Shown piece after piece: positions 10,035-20,993 of a stretch of 64,000 bases of DNA. A model generated the notes under the pieces. That model saw nothing but the letters and a program-made list of their open reading frames with translations. It searched no databases and was not told the origin of the DNA. How positions within the stretch are numbered: position 1 is the stretch's first letter; each line of letters opens with the position of its first letter. A program made the position numbers and the translations under genes. The stretch covers positions 4,493,001 to 4,557,000 of the forward strand of contig BSBM01000319.1 of the NCBI GenBank assembly GCA_027924585.1. The letters are read 5' to 3'. The stretch is from Larix kaempferi. Its lineage: Eukaryota; Streptophyta; Pinopsida; Pinales; Pinaceae.

Positions 10035-13000
10035 CTATGAAGGATATAAATGGATCTGAGTCACTGAAATGGATCCTGCAAGCTTAGTAATGCTAATGCT
10101 CACAGGGTGGAAGATTACGATGTAGCACCAGAAGGAGGGAAGGCTGAGGGAAAAAAATGTCTTGAACTGCACCTTGAAAGAGAAAACCTCCTGCTTCAGC
10201 TGGACTGCCATATCCGCCACATTCTGGGCCAAATCCTCCTTTGTGATCACCTTATTTGCTTCCATGACCACTTTGGTTCGATCTCGGAAAACATACATTT
10301 GTAGCTCCACAAAGGTCTTTTCATTTAGGAAATCAATCACTGTTCTGGCCACCTGGACCTTCTTACCTACACTGCTTATTGCAGCTCGTGCATCTAGTGC
10401 AGAAGTGTTATCTATTTCTCCCTCTTCTTGGTTGATGTTGAAATGGTTCCACTGAGATTTTATTAAAGCCTCCATCTGATCCCATAACATAACCTAGGCG
10501 CTTTTGATCAAAGGTTTACCGGTGAGCTTCTTGGATAGCTCCTGAACCTCACTCTTTAGCTCATCAATGATTTGCTGGAGTCTTGAGATAGTCTGATATC
10601 TCCTCATCAGCTTCTCATTTGCATTGAACAGCTCATCATATTTTGCTTTTAGCTCAGTTTGTGCCTGGTTCAATTGGGCATCCCTGATGCTCATCTCGGC
10701 CACTGCCTGAGCCAATTTATCAGTTGGATCTGATTTCGATGAGGCTTGAAGGACTATGGCCTTTTGTTGGAGGAGGTCCTAATTTCGCTTCCTAGCCTCT
10801 TCCAACTCTCCTTCCAGTAGAACAATCCTCTCTTTAAGCGTTTGACCCTCGCTAACTGATCTCTCCAATTATTTCGGTATCGTGACTACCTCTGCAGTCT
10901 GCGAGTGCTTCGTCGTGGGAATATTTAGCTTCTTTTTCAGGGTTGCCACTTCTTTGCCCTTCTCCTTTAACATGGCTTGTAATAGAACCATATCTCCAAG
11001 GTTTTGCACCATCTTTACTACTTGCTGCTCTAAGTCATCTATTTTCAGCTGCTTAGCCTTATTGGATGATTTCTCATTCTTTACTTTCTTTTCCATCCTG
11101 CAAACCACAACTTGTAACCTATTAGTGCTCATAGTGAACTTACGTACATCTTTGTACACTCCTTCTCCCATTTGTCGATGTAACTCCATAATGTCCTTAG
11201 ATGGGACTTGGTCTAGTTTTATGGTTATCTGAGTGGCTTTAAAATTTGACGGTGTACTCTTTTCTCTTGGTGCTATCTTTTCTAGGATAGCCATTTTTAG
11301 GGCCCCTTACTTCAAATCTAGTGCGGATAACATTCTAGATTGTCTTCCAGTATCTAGCTCCTTCTTTGGAAACAATGATTTCTCCAGATCAATGTTGTCT
11401 TCCTCAATCTGAGCATGATGCCCAAACAAACTTTCCTTGAAGGATGATGTAGTAACTAAAGCCCCTTCAGTGTCCTGATCCTCTTAACCCTGTGGCCACC
11501 TTGCATAGGGGAAACTTTCAACGAGGACAGGGGTCATGAGGGTGGGCGTCGGCATGATTAATGAGGTTGCACTAGATGCTCCTTCTACTTTCAACCTCTT
11601 GGTCTTTGATCCTGTACTCCCTGATTCGTCCCTTTCAGTAGTGACGTGGGCTCTGATGTGTCTCTCTTCCCCATCATATCGATCTTGAGAGGTGTTGGAA
11701 AACCTGGTGACCCGGAGGCCTTGGTTGGGTTCAAAATAGCCTGACATTGTTCCTAGCTCTCCATATTAGCCATTTTGTCTAACAGGGGGTGCGACTCGTG
11801 GATGTATGCATCCGAACGGACCCCTTGTCTCTTCTGAGAAATGATCCCCCTAGGATCATAATTGTGTACCATGCTCAAAGGGAAACCATATGAGGCTAGC
11901 AGTCTTTCGACCTCCTTCTGAGCAGCTCTGTCTCGCACTTTAAAAGGGCCTACTTCACTTGGTACTTTGAAAGTCCGAGCACGTTCCCTTTCATAAAATG
12001 TACCTCATCACAATTAAATCTTTGGAGGATGAATTCTAGTGCAAACAATCAGGGAGTCAAGAATATGAGGAGATTGTATGGAGCCAACTCTACCCGATAA
12101 ATCTTGATTTCGGTGTGGGTTTCAAAACAAAACCAGTCACCCACATCATCCTTTGGGTTAAGTTGGAGAAACTACTTACACTCTGGGAAAATTCTCAGTG
12201 GAAGGGAATCAAGAAAGAGCGTATATACCTTTGCTACAACGGTATCAACAAATGTGGAAAAATTCCTCTGTGGGGGAACAAGAATTATTGACCTATCAAG
12301 ATCTTCTTTGTCGAAGTGACTCTTGTTATGATAGATGATCATGTATAGGAGTAAAGAGCAGTAGCGAAACAAATTTTTGGACGAGAAACTCTTTAATTGG
12401 AGGTGGATGGACTAAGCGAGGAAATATGACAGGTCGACACTGACCGGTGCTTCATGCTGAGAGAGGTTCATGATGAACAACAGACCTAGAACAGCGTCAT
12501 CGATCACCATGTCGCTATCATACCCAAGGAATTGACATATAATTGACAATACCGATTGAACCGGACCTGCGAATGTCTCCAAACTAAACATTGCTTGGTT
12601 GCTAGAAAGGATAGCTTCAGGAGGTAAGAGAATTCGAGTGAAAGCATCTCTATTCTCTAGAGAAAGCTCACAAATATTACTTGTTAATACTTCCTCATCA
12701 AAAACGAGTGCCGAGGGGTCCTCATTAGAGTTTGTCAATTCCATAATGAGTTTTTTACTCATGGGAGAGACCACCTTTCCTTGCCGGGACATGATGGCCT
12801 TTCTCTCTGGTACATAACAATCCGGGCACCACTGAATTATCTCAGGAAACGGCCTGGTAGGGGGAATAATCATCTTGGCCTGCCCTGACTTCCATAGGTT
12901 GAATAAGTCATTGCTACTCTCTGCATGCTCCTTGGCTTCTAAAGCCAACTGCAGCAGGTTTGGGAAGGAAGAAAAAGATTCATGCACATCAAAGAATTCA

Positions 13001-13071
13001 TCGCCCAGATGATCCTCAGGACTGCCGAACATGGATGCGGAGGTGACCTTGGGAGTGGAAAGAGGGTCCAT
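10035..13071 (-). pseudogene. Gene X: broken gene of unknown function with coiled-coil C-terminus
   Basis: Not recognised. The first part (ATG at 13071, 219 open codons, then a further piece 12372-12172 in the same frame) is a globular, moderately acidic protein with segments such as WCPDCYVPERKAIMSRQGK and VQSVLSIICQFLGYDSDMVIDD. After about 12000 the coding sense continues in other frames (11938-11753, then 11747-10035 in one frame with in-frame stops). This part has a Ser/Thr-rich basic linker, then long heptad-like stretches (KKVKNEKSSNKAKQLKIDDL; later AQLNQAQTELKAKYDELFNA) predicting a coiled coil of some 300 residues. The unbroken length would have been about 950 residues. A TATA box lies 130 bases upstream. 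The gene ends where the LTR of element A begins, so element A may have cut it. It could be a transposon accessory gene or a host gene family member. Confidence 0.55.
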
Positions 13072-13202
13072 GCTAACACAAGGGTAACGCAGGGAGTGTT
13101 GTTTTTTAACTGCTTAGAGAACTTTGAAGAAACAAGTGCAAAGAGTGGAGACTACAGAGCTTATGGAGCTGGAAAAGAATGCGTAATGGATTCCCTGGGA
13201 AG

Positions 13203-13212
13203 GTATTTATAG
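13203..13212 (-). promoter_or_regulatory. TATA box upstream of gene X
   Basis: The minus strand reads CTATAAATAC, a near-ideal plant TATA box, 132 bases before the ATG at 13071. This leaves a predicted 5' untranslated region of about 100 bases. Confidence 0.6.
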
Positions 13213-13282
13213 GGAAACACTTGAAAAGGGCAGGGTTTAAATGTAGAGTTTACATGGTGCATTGGTATTAGCTTGTTGGTTA

Positions 13283-14259
13283 CACGGGGGCTTCACTAGA
13301 AGGAAATATAATATCACGTTCATTCATATTGCGGTATTAAATATTCATGAAAACCTAAAAATTATATTGCTTATATATTAAGGGGCAACGGATTTTTTTA
13401 TTTAATGTAACAATACAAAAATACTTTGGGGTCTTTTTTATATGGGCGGGCTGACAAATATCCGCCAAATGGAGATGGAGGGATCACGGTCGGACGAGAA
13501 ATCGGGTTGAGGAAAGGCTTGGGCTTACTGGTACGCAGGGAAATCACGTCTTGAGGCATGCTTGAGGCCATGGGTTTCGTGATGAAGTGGGTTTCCAGTC
13601 GATCATAGTTGAGAGACAGTGGTCATTGACAACCAATTGTTACCAATAGCCTTGGAGGCTCTAAGCCTCCAAGTCCTGTTATAGGCCTTGGGGGCTTGAA
13701 TACCCAACCACTCATGCCTATTACAGGCTTTGGAAGGTTTAGTCAGCCTCCTAGAGCTTGTTACAGGCCCTGGGGGCTTGGATACCTATCCCACAACAGG
13801 CTTAGTCAGCGATTGGGGAACTGTAACATGTAATCTAAATGTTGTAATATGTGCATTGGCTCTAGTGAAATACAAGAAGTGATCTCCTATCTCTTCATTA
13901 GACCATTAGATGTTTCAAATCATATTGATATGTGGTTGAGTAATTACATTGTGGGTGAAGTAATGTGCATCCACACTATACATTGAAAGAATCAAGGTGC
14001 ATTGTAGAATGCATGTGGGGTCATAAGAGGGGTAGCATATCAATATACTAGGTATAAATATAAAGGGGTATAAAAAATGTTAATGAAAAAATTGATACAT
14101 ACAATATCTAGTGAAAATAGGGGTTTTTTTAAATTGGGAGGGGGTTAAAAAAAACGAGTTTGGAAGGTATTTTCCAATATTTAGTGAAATTAGGGGTGTT
14201 GTTTCATATGCCACGAACGAACGTGTTGTGATAGCGGTGTATTGAGTGAAGCCCCCGTG
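13283..14259. mobile_element. Possible non-autonomous DNA transposon with terminal inverted repeats
   Basis: CACGGGGGCTTCACT at 13283-13297 is repeated exactly in reverse complement at 14245-14259. Weaker inverted similarity continues inward (ATCAC...CGTTC(A/G)TTC, then TAAATATT...ACCT) for perhaps 100 bases. TGGTTA lies directly left of the unit (13277-13282) and two bases to its right (14262-14267), which may be a remnant target duplication. The 977 bp are AT-rich and have no coding frame. The superfamily is not clear; long degenerate inverted repeats would suit a Mutator-like derivative. Confidence 0.45.
13640..13812. repeat. Degenerate short tandem repeat with a perfect hairpin
   Basis: Four to five units of about 35-45 bases built around TGTTACAGGCCTTGGGGGCTTG. 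At 13651-13673, CTTGGAGGCT and AGCCTCCAAG form a perfect 10-bp stem with a three-base loop. Confidence 0.6.
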
Positions 14260-14802
14260 GCTGGTTAAGGGGTAGATGGATTCTTAAATGCTGGGGGGGG
14301 CTTGCTCGCAAATGACAGCGGTAATGACCATTTAAGTAGAGTTTAAGGTAAAGCGATGGGGTAGGAATGTGTTGCAGTGGAAAGTAGTGAGCTGTAATCA
14401 GAGGGTGGTTTCAGGGTCCATATAAAATGGTTTGAGGAAACCACTTTCTGGGTCCTGACTCAACAAGAGGACACCACGTGTAGATGGCGGTCTTTGTTCA
14501 AGAGCGATACCGTGGTGTTAAGGTCTGAGCATATTGGGAATCCTAAAGCCATAACTGCAGTTGATCTGATGCCCTGACAACCTTGAGATGAGTGTGCTTT
14601 CATGTGCATCTTTGTCTGGAGCTCGCTTCTTCTATCATTCAGTTGTCCAATGGCCTATGGTCAGGGAAAAATGATGAAGCCGCTTTTAAGAGGTTTTAGG
14701 GCTTTGCAAAAATGGTTTAGGGAAAAAAAATTTCATCCCCTGAATGATTATGGAGTTGACACGCGTCGACGACGGTTTTCCTTTAGGGGCACCCTGAGCA
14801 CG
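14260..14802. other. No gene recognised
   Basis: A plus-strand TATA-like CATATAAAATGG at about 14421 and a run of eight G at 14292 are the only notable points. A 106-codon plus frame at 14602-14922 has no recognisable content and overlaps the protease remnant of element B. Confidence 0.4.
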
Positions 14803-16287
14803 TTAAAACCCAAGCACTTTCAACATCCTCACAGGCTCTCGGCCGTTGATGTCTTTCCTTTGATATTTCGAGATACCCTCCTGCACGTTCATTTTTATGG
14901 GGTGAGCTCGTCTGTCATGTAGACTTTCCTTCTCAAAGGCGTCGATCCCTTTTAAGGTGCAAACGAGCTGCCTGTGGTCGCTTCTGCTGACGATAATAGT
15001 ACTAACAACGCATGTAGAGGCGCCTGCATCGACTATGCATCGATGCATAACCTGGTTTCAGATCAAAACGTATATCATAAATGTGAGGGACGAGGGCATC
15101 CGAGGTTCAGACTGGTCTAATTTGAATACCATTAATCGTGAGTCAAAAGGGTTGATCACACCTAGGGAAGACAAAAATGCTTTGCGTTGTGTTGGACAGT
15201 TCTTCAAAACTTCTAAGGTTGACATAGAAGTAGGGGACTGGGCTAAGTCATCAACGATATTATAATTGGGGGAAGCATGAGTGTTGGGGTTGTTGGTGAT
15301 GCGGCACAGAGGTAATTTGGGGGTTTTGGGGGCCCCCTCCGGCGGTGGTGGGGGTATTCGTAAAGCCTAATATACCGGGTTAGATGTGGTATCTTTATCC
15401 GTAGTGATGTTCTTAGGGGTTGAACCATATTGGCTACAGTTCATCTGAAGGTTGATATCAGAGGAGGAGATCATTAAAATATGGTGCACTCCTGATTTAG
15501 AAGGTTGAATAGTAGGAGAAGCATAAGTAGCTGGTTGTTATGGTGCAACAGTCCCTTGAGGGGGTTCCAAAGGTTGGGTGGAAAGGACCCCTTGCGTAGG
15601 TAATGGGTTCTAAAACACCATAGGTTGTGCAGTGTGTTGTGGTGGGTTTGGCGGTGCCAGACGTGTGGCATTCCCTTGTCATTGTGCATCCTCACTCCAT
15701 ATTTGTCGGGCTCTCGCCAAATGGGGACAATTGTGCATGTAATGGTTGTGAACCCTGCAAATGGAACAAGGGTGGTTCATACGTAAGTTGGGGTTCTTCC
15801 CTTGTCAAGATGGTTGATTGATATTTTGGTTAGACGACGTGGTGCCATTATTGTCAGAGGGATTCGGTGGTTGGCCACCTCCGCTAGGTTGTTGGTTGTT
15901 TCCCCAGTCGCAACCTTGTCTCCTATTATGTTGGCCTTGTTGGTTTTGTTGGGAAGTTTGGTTCTGCGGATGGTTTTTATAGGAATAAAATTTCCCTTAT
16001 GGAATGGGAGGATTTTGAGGTTGGGATGGTGCAGGGGCTTCCGGCAGTGGGTAATAAGTGGGAGGTGCTTGAGGTTGGGAAGGAGAAGGTGTTACCGGCG
16101 GAGTGTAATAAGATGGTGGTATAGTAGGGGGAGTGTACGCTTGCGGAGTATGACCATAGAAATGTGACGCACAAGTGGGTCCATGTGTATGGATGGTTTG
16201 GGTTGGTGGAACATACGAGTTGTTGGTCCTGGCCCAAGTGGGGCATTTTTTAGCGGAAAGGATTTTGAGAACTACACAGCTGAACAC
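14803..16287 (-). pseudogene. Element B: gag-protease fragment of a gypsy retrotransposon
   Basis: Read on the minus strand, a Pro/Gln/Tyr-rich segment (16287-15997) is followed by a Gln/Asn-rich basic linker and a perfect CX2CX4HX4C zinc knuckle, CSICRVHNHYMHNC, at 15768-15727. Next come NYNIVDDLAQSPTSMSTLEVL near 15260-15190, clearly related to the same place in element A, and a protease active site Asp-Ala-Gly in VDAGASTCVVS (DAG at 15030-15022). Several in-frame stops interrupt it. The Gag core domain before the Pro-rich part and all of pol after the protease are missing. It is a relative of element A, not part of the same copy. Confidence 0.72.
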
Positions 16288-16704
16288 ATTTCAGTTGGAA
16301 CAATTTTGGGATAAGTTTTGGTATGTTGTGAATTTGTGCGCAGCGCAGTGACGGAAGAGCTGCGAAGTCAGTGCTACGAGGATAACAGTACTGCGATGTG
16401 TTCGGTCAACGGAAGATCCAGATAAGCATAGTGTTGGATGGAAGACAGCACATATTCTGACTAGGTCATTGGAGATCTATTTTTTGGAAAAGATACTCGA
16501 TAACTACCAAGCGGTGGGTAGGTGCAGATCAGGAGGAAGGTGATTGGTTGCACACACAGAGAAATACTACTTGAACCAGTTGTCTCAAGTCCGTTAAGGA
16601 AGGAACAACATGGCAAGAGCAACATATTTGCGCGCACGTGATAGTTTTGTAAACCTAAGGGTTTCTGCCTTCGAAATGTAAAGACATGACCTACGGGTCC
16701 TTAT
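16288..16704. other. No gene recognised
   Basis: No coding frame or repeat stands out. From about 16600 the sequence takes on the look of an LTR U3 leading to the TATA box at 16705, so the left end of element C probably falls in this stretch. Confidence 0.35.
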
Positions 16705-16713
16705 CTATAAATA
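16705..16713 (+). promoter_or_regulatory. TATA box, probable 5' LTR of element C
   Basis: CTATAAATA in the context TTATCTATAAATAAGGC, upstream of and in the same direction as the gag of element C. Confidence 0.55.
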
Positions 16714-17680
16714 AGGCATTATTTTGTATGGGAAGGGTTGCTCTTCATTTTTGTTAGTCATTATTGAATATTATCAGAATCTATAAGCTTGAAGCTATTG
16801 TAAAGGCTCTGCATCTGAGTGCGTAGAGACCTAATTTTGAGAGCGAGAGAAGAGCATCTACAGCTGAGTGCGCAGACAAAGAACTGTTTTACCCTACCCT
16901 AAAGACAATAAAACAACAGTTCTTGTGGACGTAGCCTCCCATCTGGGGGGTCAACCACATTAAATCCCGTGTTATGTGATGCTTTGTGTGTTTGCCATTG
17001 TTTGATTACTTAATATGAATGCTTGATGTTACAGTTATCCGATATTTGTTTCTTTTATCTGTATTCGTCGTGGAAGAGATGGGAATGAGATGTTAAGTAG
17101 TTCATATATGGATGAATGTTAATGCTCAGTATCTATAAGTCTTTGAATGTTTGGATCTGTTAAATAATCACAGAGCTAATTGTTGAAGTTCAAGTGTTGC
17201 ATCAGAGTGCACAACATTGTATAATTCATTCCATTACGTATGTTTGAATCATTGATGAATGATTAAGACTGTTAAGTAAGATTGGTTAGTTTGATCAAGT
17301 CTTGAAGTGATAGCATGGTCTGGTTGACGTGCTGATCCATTATAAGTGTTGCGGGATAAGCTATTGATAGTTTGTCATCATATCGCCAAGTCTAAGGACC
17401 CATAAAGAGAGATCTGCAAGGAATCATATATACCCATTTTCGTTGACCTATTGCTATAGCCCATTAGTACCGCGCAGTCATAATCGACGCGAAGTAGAAG
17501 ATCTCGCATAGTCTTTTTTTCGCAGTGCGGAATCCTTGCCACGTCGCGCATCAGTCAGTTTAGGCACTCGCATCACCAAGTTGTGGAAACCTGATTCTAC
17601 AACCACCCCCTCAGCTTCGCCTCGGGTGAGACCTCAGGCTGCTCACAATCTGTTGCCGAAAGGGCCGGTGAATAGGGGTT
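16714..17680 (+). other. R-U5 and leader of element C (boundaries unresolved)
   Basis: GTGGACGTAGCC at about 16925, followed by TCAACCAC and TAAATCCCGTGT, resembles a motif common in R-U5 regions of plant LTRs (from memory). I could not find a convincing primer-binding site, so the LTR end is not placed. A 65-codon plus frame at 17536-17733 may be the N-terminal part of the following frame, but the reading frame does not join. Confidence 0.4.
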
Positions 17681-18319
17681 TTGTTGGTATCTTACACGAT
17701 GAAGTACCTGGGTCTACATTGGAAATCCTCTAGATCAGTAAGTACACCAACAAATGGTTCCATTGTTGTGCTAAGACTTAGTGATGCGATAGTGTGTTTT
17801 GAAAAAGTAATGTGCAAAGAACAATACAAATTCCCATTAGGGTTAGACAATTGGCATCCAGAAAAGAAAGAGATCTGGGCTTGGTGTGATAACATCGAAA
17901 GAGATTTTTCAAAGAAAGAAAACAAACACCCGCGTCTATCTGACGTAGAGTGGTTGAACAAATACTTGTGGAGAGACATCCATGAGATCTTCTGGGCGTC
18001 GTTTCCAAACAAGCTGCACGAGTGGATATCGCGCCTTACATAAAGAAAGAATTGTTCTCAAGGAGGAGTACCTACAGAGTGGACTCTGGAGCTTACTGAA
18101 CAGCTCAAAGCAATAGACAGCCCACTGTCACGAGCAGTTGACTTCTGGGTTGATAACATACTCGAAGGATTTGTGACCGAGTTCGCTGTAGACACGCTGA
18201 AATCCTACAGCCAAGATGAAGCATACTTTTTCGAAAGATTCAAAGGTAAGTTCCTGAAAAATCTCAGTCTATACATTAAAATGTTGTTAGCTGAGAAAGG
18301 TGTTTTAAGAATGCAGTAA
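17681..18319 (+). pseudogene. Extra reading frame upstream of gag in element C
   Basis: Open from 17681 to a TAA at 18041-18043, then open again in the same frame to the TAA at 18317-18319, which gives about 210 codons with one internal stop. Its first ATG is some way inside, at about 17699. The product is rich in Trp, Lys and Glu (FPLGLDNWHPEKKEIWAWCD; DFWVDNILEGFVTEF) and I do not recognise it. It lies 16 bases before the gag ATG and in the same direction. Ogre elements have an extra frame at this place, so an accessory protein of element C is the simplest reading. Confidence 0.5.
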
Positions 18320-18335
18320 TAATTATGAATCTATC

Positions 18336-20954
18336 ATGGTAGAAAATACATACATTGATTCTGACGAAGAAAACCATACTTTGAGAAGTGGAAAGAGATA
18401 TAAGCTTACTAACGAAAAGAATCCCAGAGGATCTAGAAACCACATACATACCGAAATTCCATGTGACCCTAATAATCAGAACATGCAATTATCAGCCACA
18501 ATCCAACGTATTACACCTCAGAAACCATTAGTCCAGAACACACCCGCTGAGAGCATCATGCAGCCCATCCCACATATTGTCAATACTAGTAGCACCGCAG
18601 GAGTGAGTGCTCAGACCACTACGACTCAGACCATTCCGCAAACTACTATCCCTAGCATGATCTAGCAGCCTGCGTCTACTTTTGTCACAGGGAATTTGTT
18701 GCAGAATTGTACACAACCCGGAAGAAGGATGACTGATAATGATATAAAGTTGTTAATATTCAAAGGAATGGGTCTAGAAGACCCAGATCAACATTGGTTT
18801 CTATGTGAAGATGTATGGAGTGCCAAGCAAGTGACGGATGACGTTGTGAAGAGAGTGCAGCTCATCACTACTTTTAGAGATAGAGCATTACACTAGTTTA
18901 TGAAGTATTCTCAAGCATAGTCGAGAACCCTAGCAGACATTAAAGCTGTGATGTTAGCAAAATTCAAGAAGCTAAAATCAGAATCATAATGCATAACAGA
19001 ATTGAAAGAAATCAAACAGAAACATATTGAATCGGTCTGGGAATTCGACCAAAAATTTAAGACATTATTGGACCAAGTGAGCTTTGTTATAGCTCCACAA
19101 CAGCACCAAGAGTGGTTGATTGCTGCGTTGTTGCCCCATATCAAACAACCACTGATGCAACAAAAAGTTGTGTCGCATGTAGAGGCCTTGGAGATCGCGA
19201 TGAAGCTGGAAGCTTCACCAATTGGAGAGAGTAGTTCTGGGATGTTACAAATCTAGAACCAGTTGGCTACCTTGACATTAGAATTGAAAGGTATGAAGAA
19301 TGGAAAGGAACAGAGACATGAACAAAGACATGAAGTTTGGTGCACAGGATGCAAAGGAGAGGGCCACACCAGAGAACATTGCCCCTTATTTCAATATTAT
19401 CTTAACAATGGTGCACCAAACCCAATGAATCTGAATCAGAACCAGGTGTCGGGGTGTAAAATTTGTAGAACCAGAGGACACCGGCATGAGGACTGTTATC
19501 TAATACAAAAACATGTAAAAACACCTAAAAACTTATACTGTAATTTCTATAAGCTAGTTGGAGATGATGAGTCCAACTGCCGTGCTTATGAGCTGATGAA
19601 TGCAAGAAAGCAAGATATCGAAGCAATGCGAGGTGCTGGAATGTACCGTGTTCAAGAAGAAAATCAGCCAAAATAGGAGAACACCCAGTATGATCAGGGT
19701 GGATATAGAGGTCGTGGTAGTGGATACCACGGCAGAGGGAGAAATGTTGGCCCGGCACAAGGCAGAGGTTGAGGCCAGGTAATCTGCTATAACTGTGGTC
19801 AGCAAGGTCATGTATCTAGAGAATGTACTAATCCATGCACCACATGCAACGACTGTAAATCATTTGATCATGTAATTGAAGATTGCCCTGTGCTTGAGGT
19901 AGAGATGCAAAAGCAGAGAAGGACAGAAACGCCAAACCCTAACATTAAGTTAATCACAGTGGAGAGAAGACCTACAAATCCAAGTATAAATGCAGTCACG
20001 CGAAGTGGTGCTGATACAGGAAGAGACAGAAGCATGGAAGCCTCAACTTCTGGAATAACTGATGCTAAGAAGACCCCTGGAGAAATAGTATGGATTAGAA
20101 AATCTCCTGGGAAAGCACCTCCCTTGAACTTGCAGAAAAATAAAGAAGTATATGAAGAAGCGTGGGACATGTTCAAACAACCACCACCTACTTCATCGAG
20201 AATCCCGTTGCGCAGTGAAATACCACAGATAGAATACATGCCACTGGCATATGATCAGACGTGCGCTGCACCAGATACATCCACTTTTGTTGCACAGTTC
20301 CTGTGGAGCTGCATCAAGCTATTGAAGAACAAAGACACTCTTATGAAATTTGAAAAACTGATAAATCAGTATGAATCACACAGTGACAGGAGAACTACCA
20401 AAGGCACGGTTCATAACATTAGGAATCCCAAAAGAACCGAGAGGGAAATACGGTTCACTGCACAGATTGGAGACTATGAGATGGATGAGATCATTCTTGA
20501 TCTCGAATCTGAAGTAAATGTCTTGACCAAGCAGACATGGTAGGCAATGGGGAAACCAAAGTTACAGTGGTCACCTATACAGTAAAGAATGGCTAACCAA
20601 GGCATAGTTGTACCATTGGGGAGGTTACTCAATACCATTATCGACATTGACAGCGTGCGAAGTTATGCAGACTTCGAAGTAATAGAAATTGTAGATGATA
20701 TCAATCCGTATCCGGCGCTCTTAGGTATCAATTCGGAAATGACAAAATCCACCATCATAAATTTGAAGATAATGAAAATGATAATTGAAGGCAATGACAT
20801 AAGGGTCGTCGCACCACTGGACCCTTCGCAAGGAGAGCGATATGTTGAACCAATTCAAGAGGAGTACAGAGCTCAAGATCTCGACCGTATCTATAAGATG
20901 ACAACAAATGCTACAGATTATACTCAACCTACTGTGGATGGAACGCTCAGCTAG
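18336..20954 (+). pseudogene. Gag-protease of element C with five zinc-knuckle modules
   Basis: ATG at 18336. One frame can be followed over 2.6 kb, broken by ten stop codons (18663, 18894, 18918, 18987, 19254, 19674, 19770, 20541, 20583, 20952) but by no frameshift. A Gln/Thr-rich N-terminus is followed by the Gag core (about 18730-19250, with KEIKQKHIESVWEFDQKFK). Five 14-codon zinc-knuckle modules follow at 19341, 19455, 19539, 19785 and 19845; four are exact CX2CX4HX4C, the third has lost its second Cys and its His. An Arg/Gly-rich spacer lies between modules 3 and 4. The protease active site at 20499-20507 reads Asp-Leu-Glu, so the usual Gly is lost; the ALLGI segment is near 20715. The gene is cut at 20993 by the array. 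Confidence 0.8.
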
Positions 20955-20988
20955 TGCTGTGATAGTTCTTGCATCTCAGACTCTGAGG

Positions 20989-20993
20989 CGGGA
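20989..20993. other. Candidate target-site duplication at the left edge of the array
   Basis: CGGGA lies directly before the first TGATCC. Gypsy elements make 5-bp duplications, so the same five bases should follow the last LTR beyond the right edge of the window. Confidence 0.4.

Noticed and set aside
14602-14922. Plus-strand frame of 106 codons with a hydrophobic start
   Set aside because: No homology recognised, overlaps the protease remnant of element B, and no good context for a gene.
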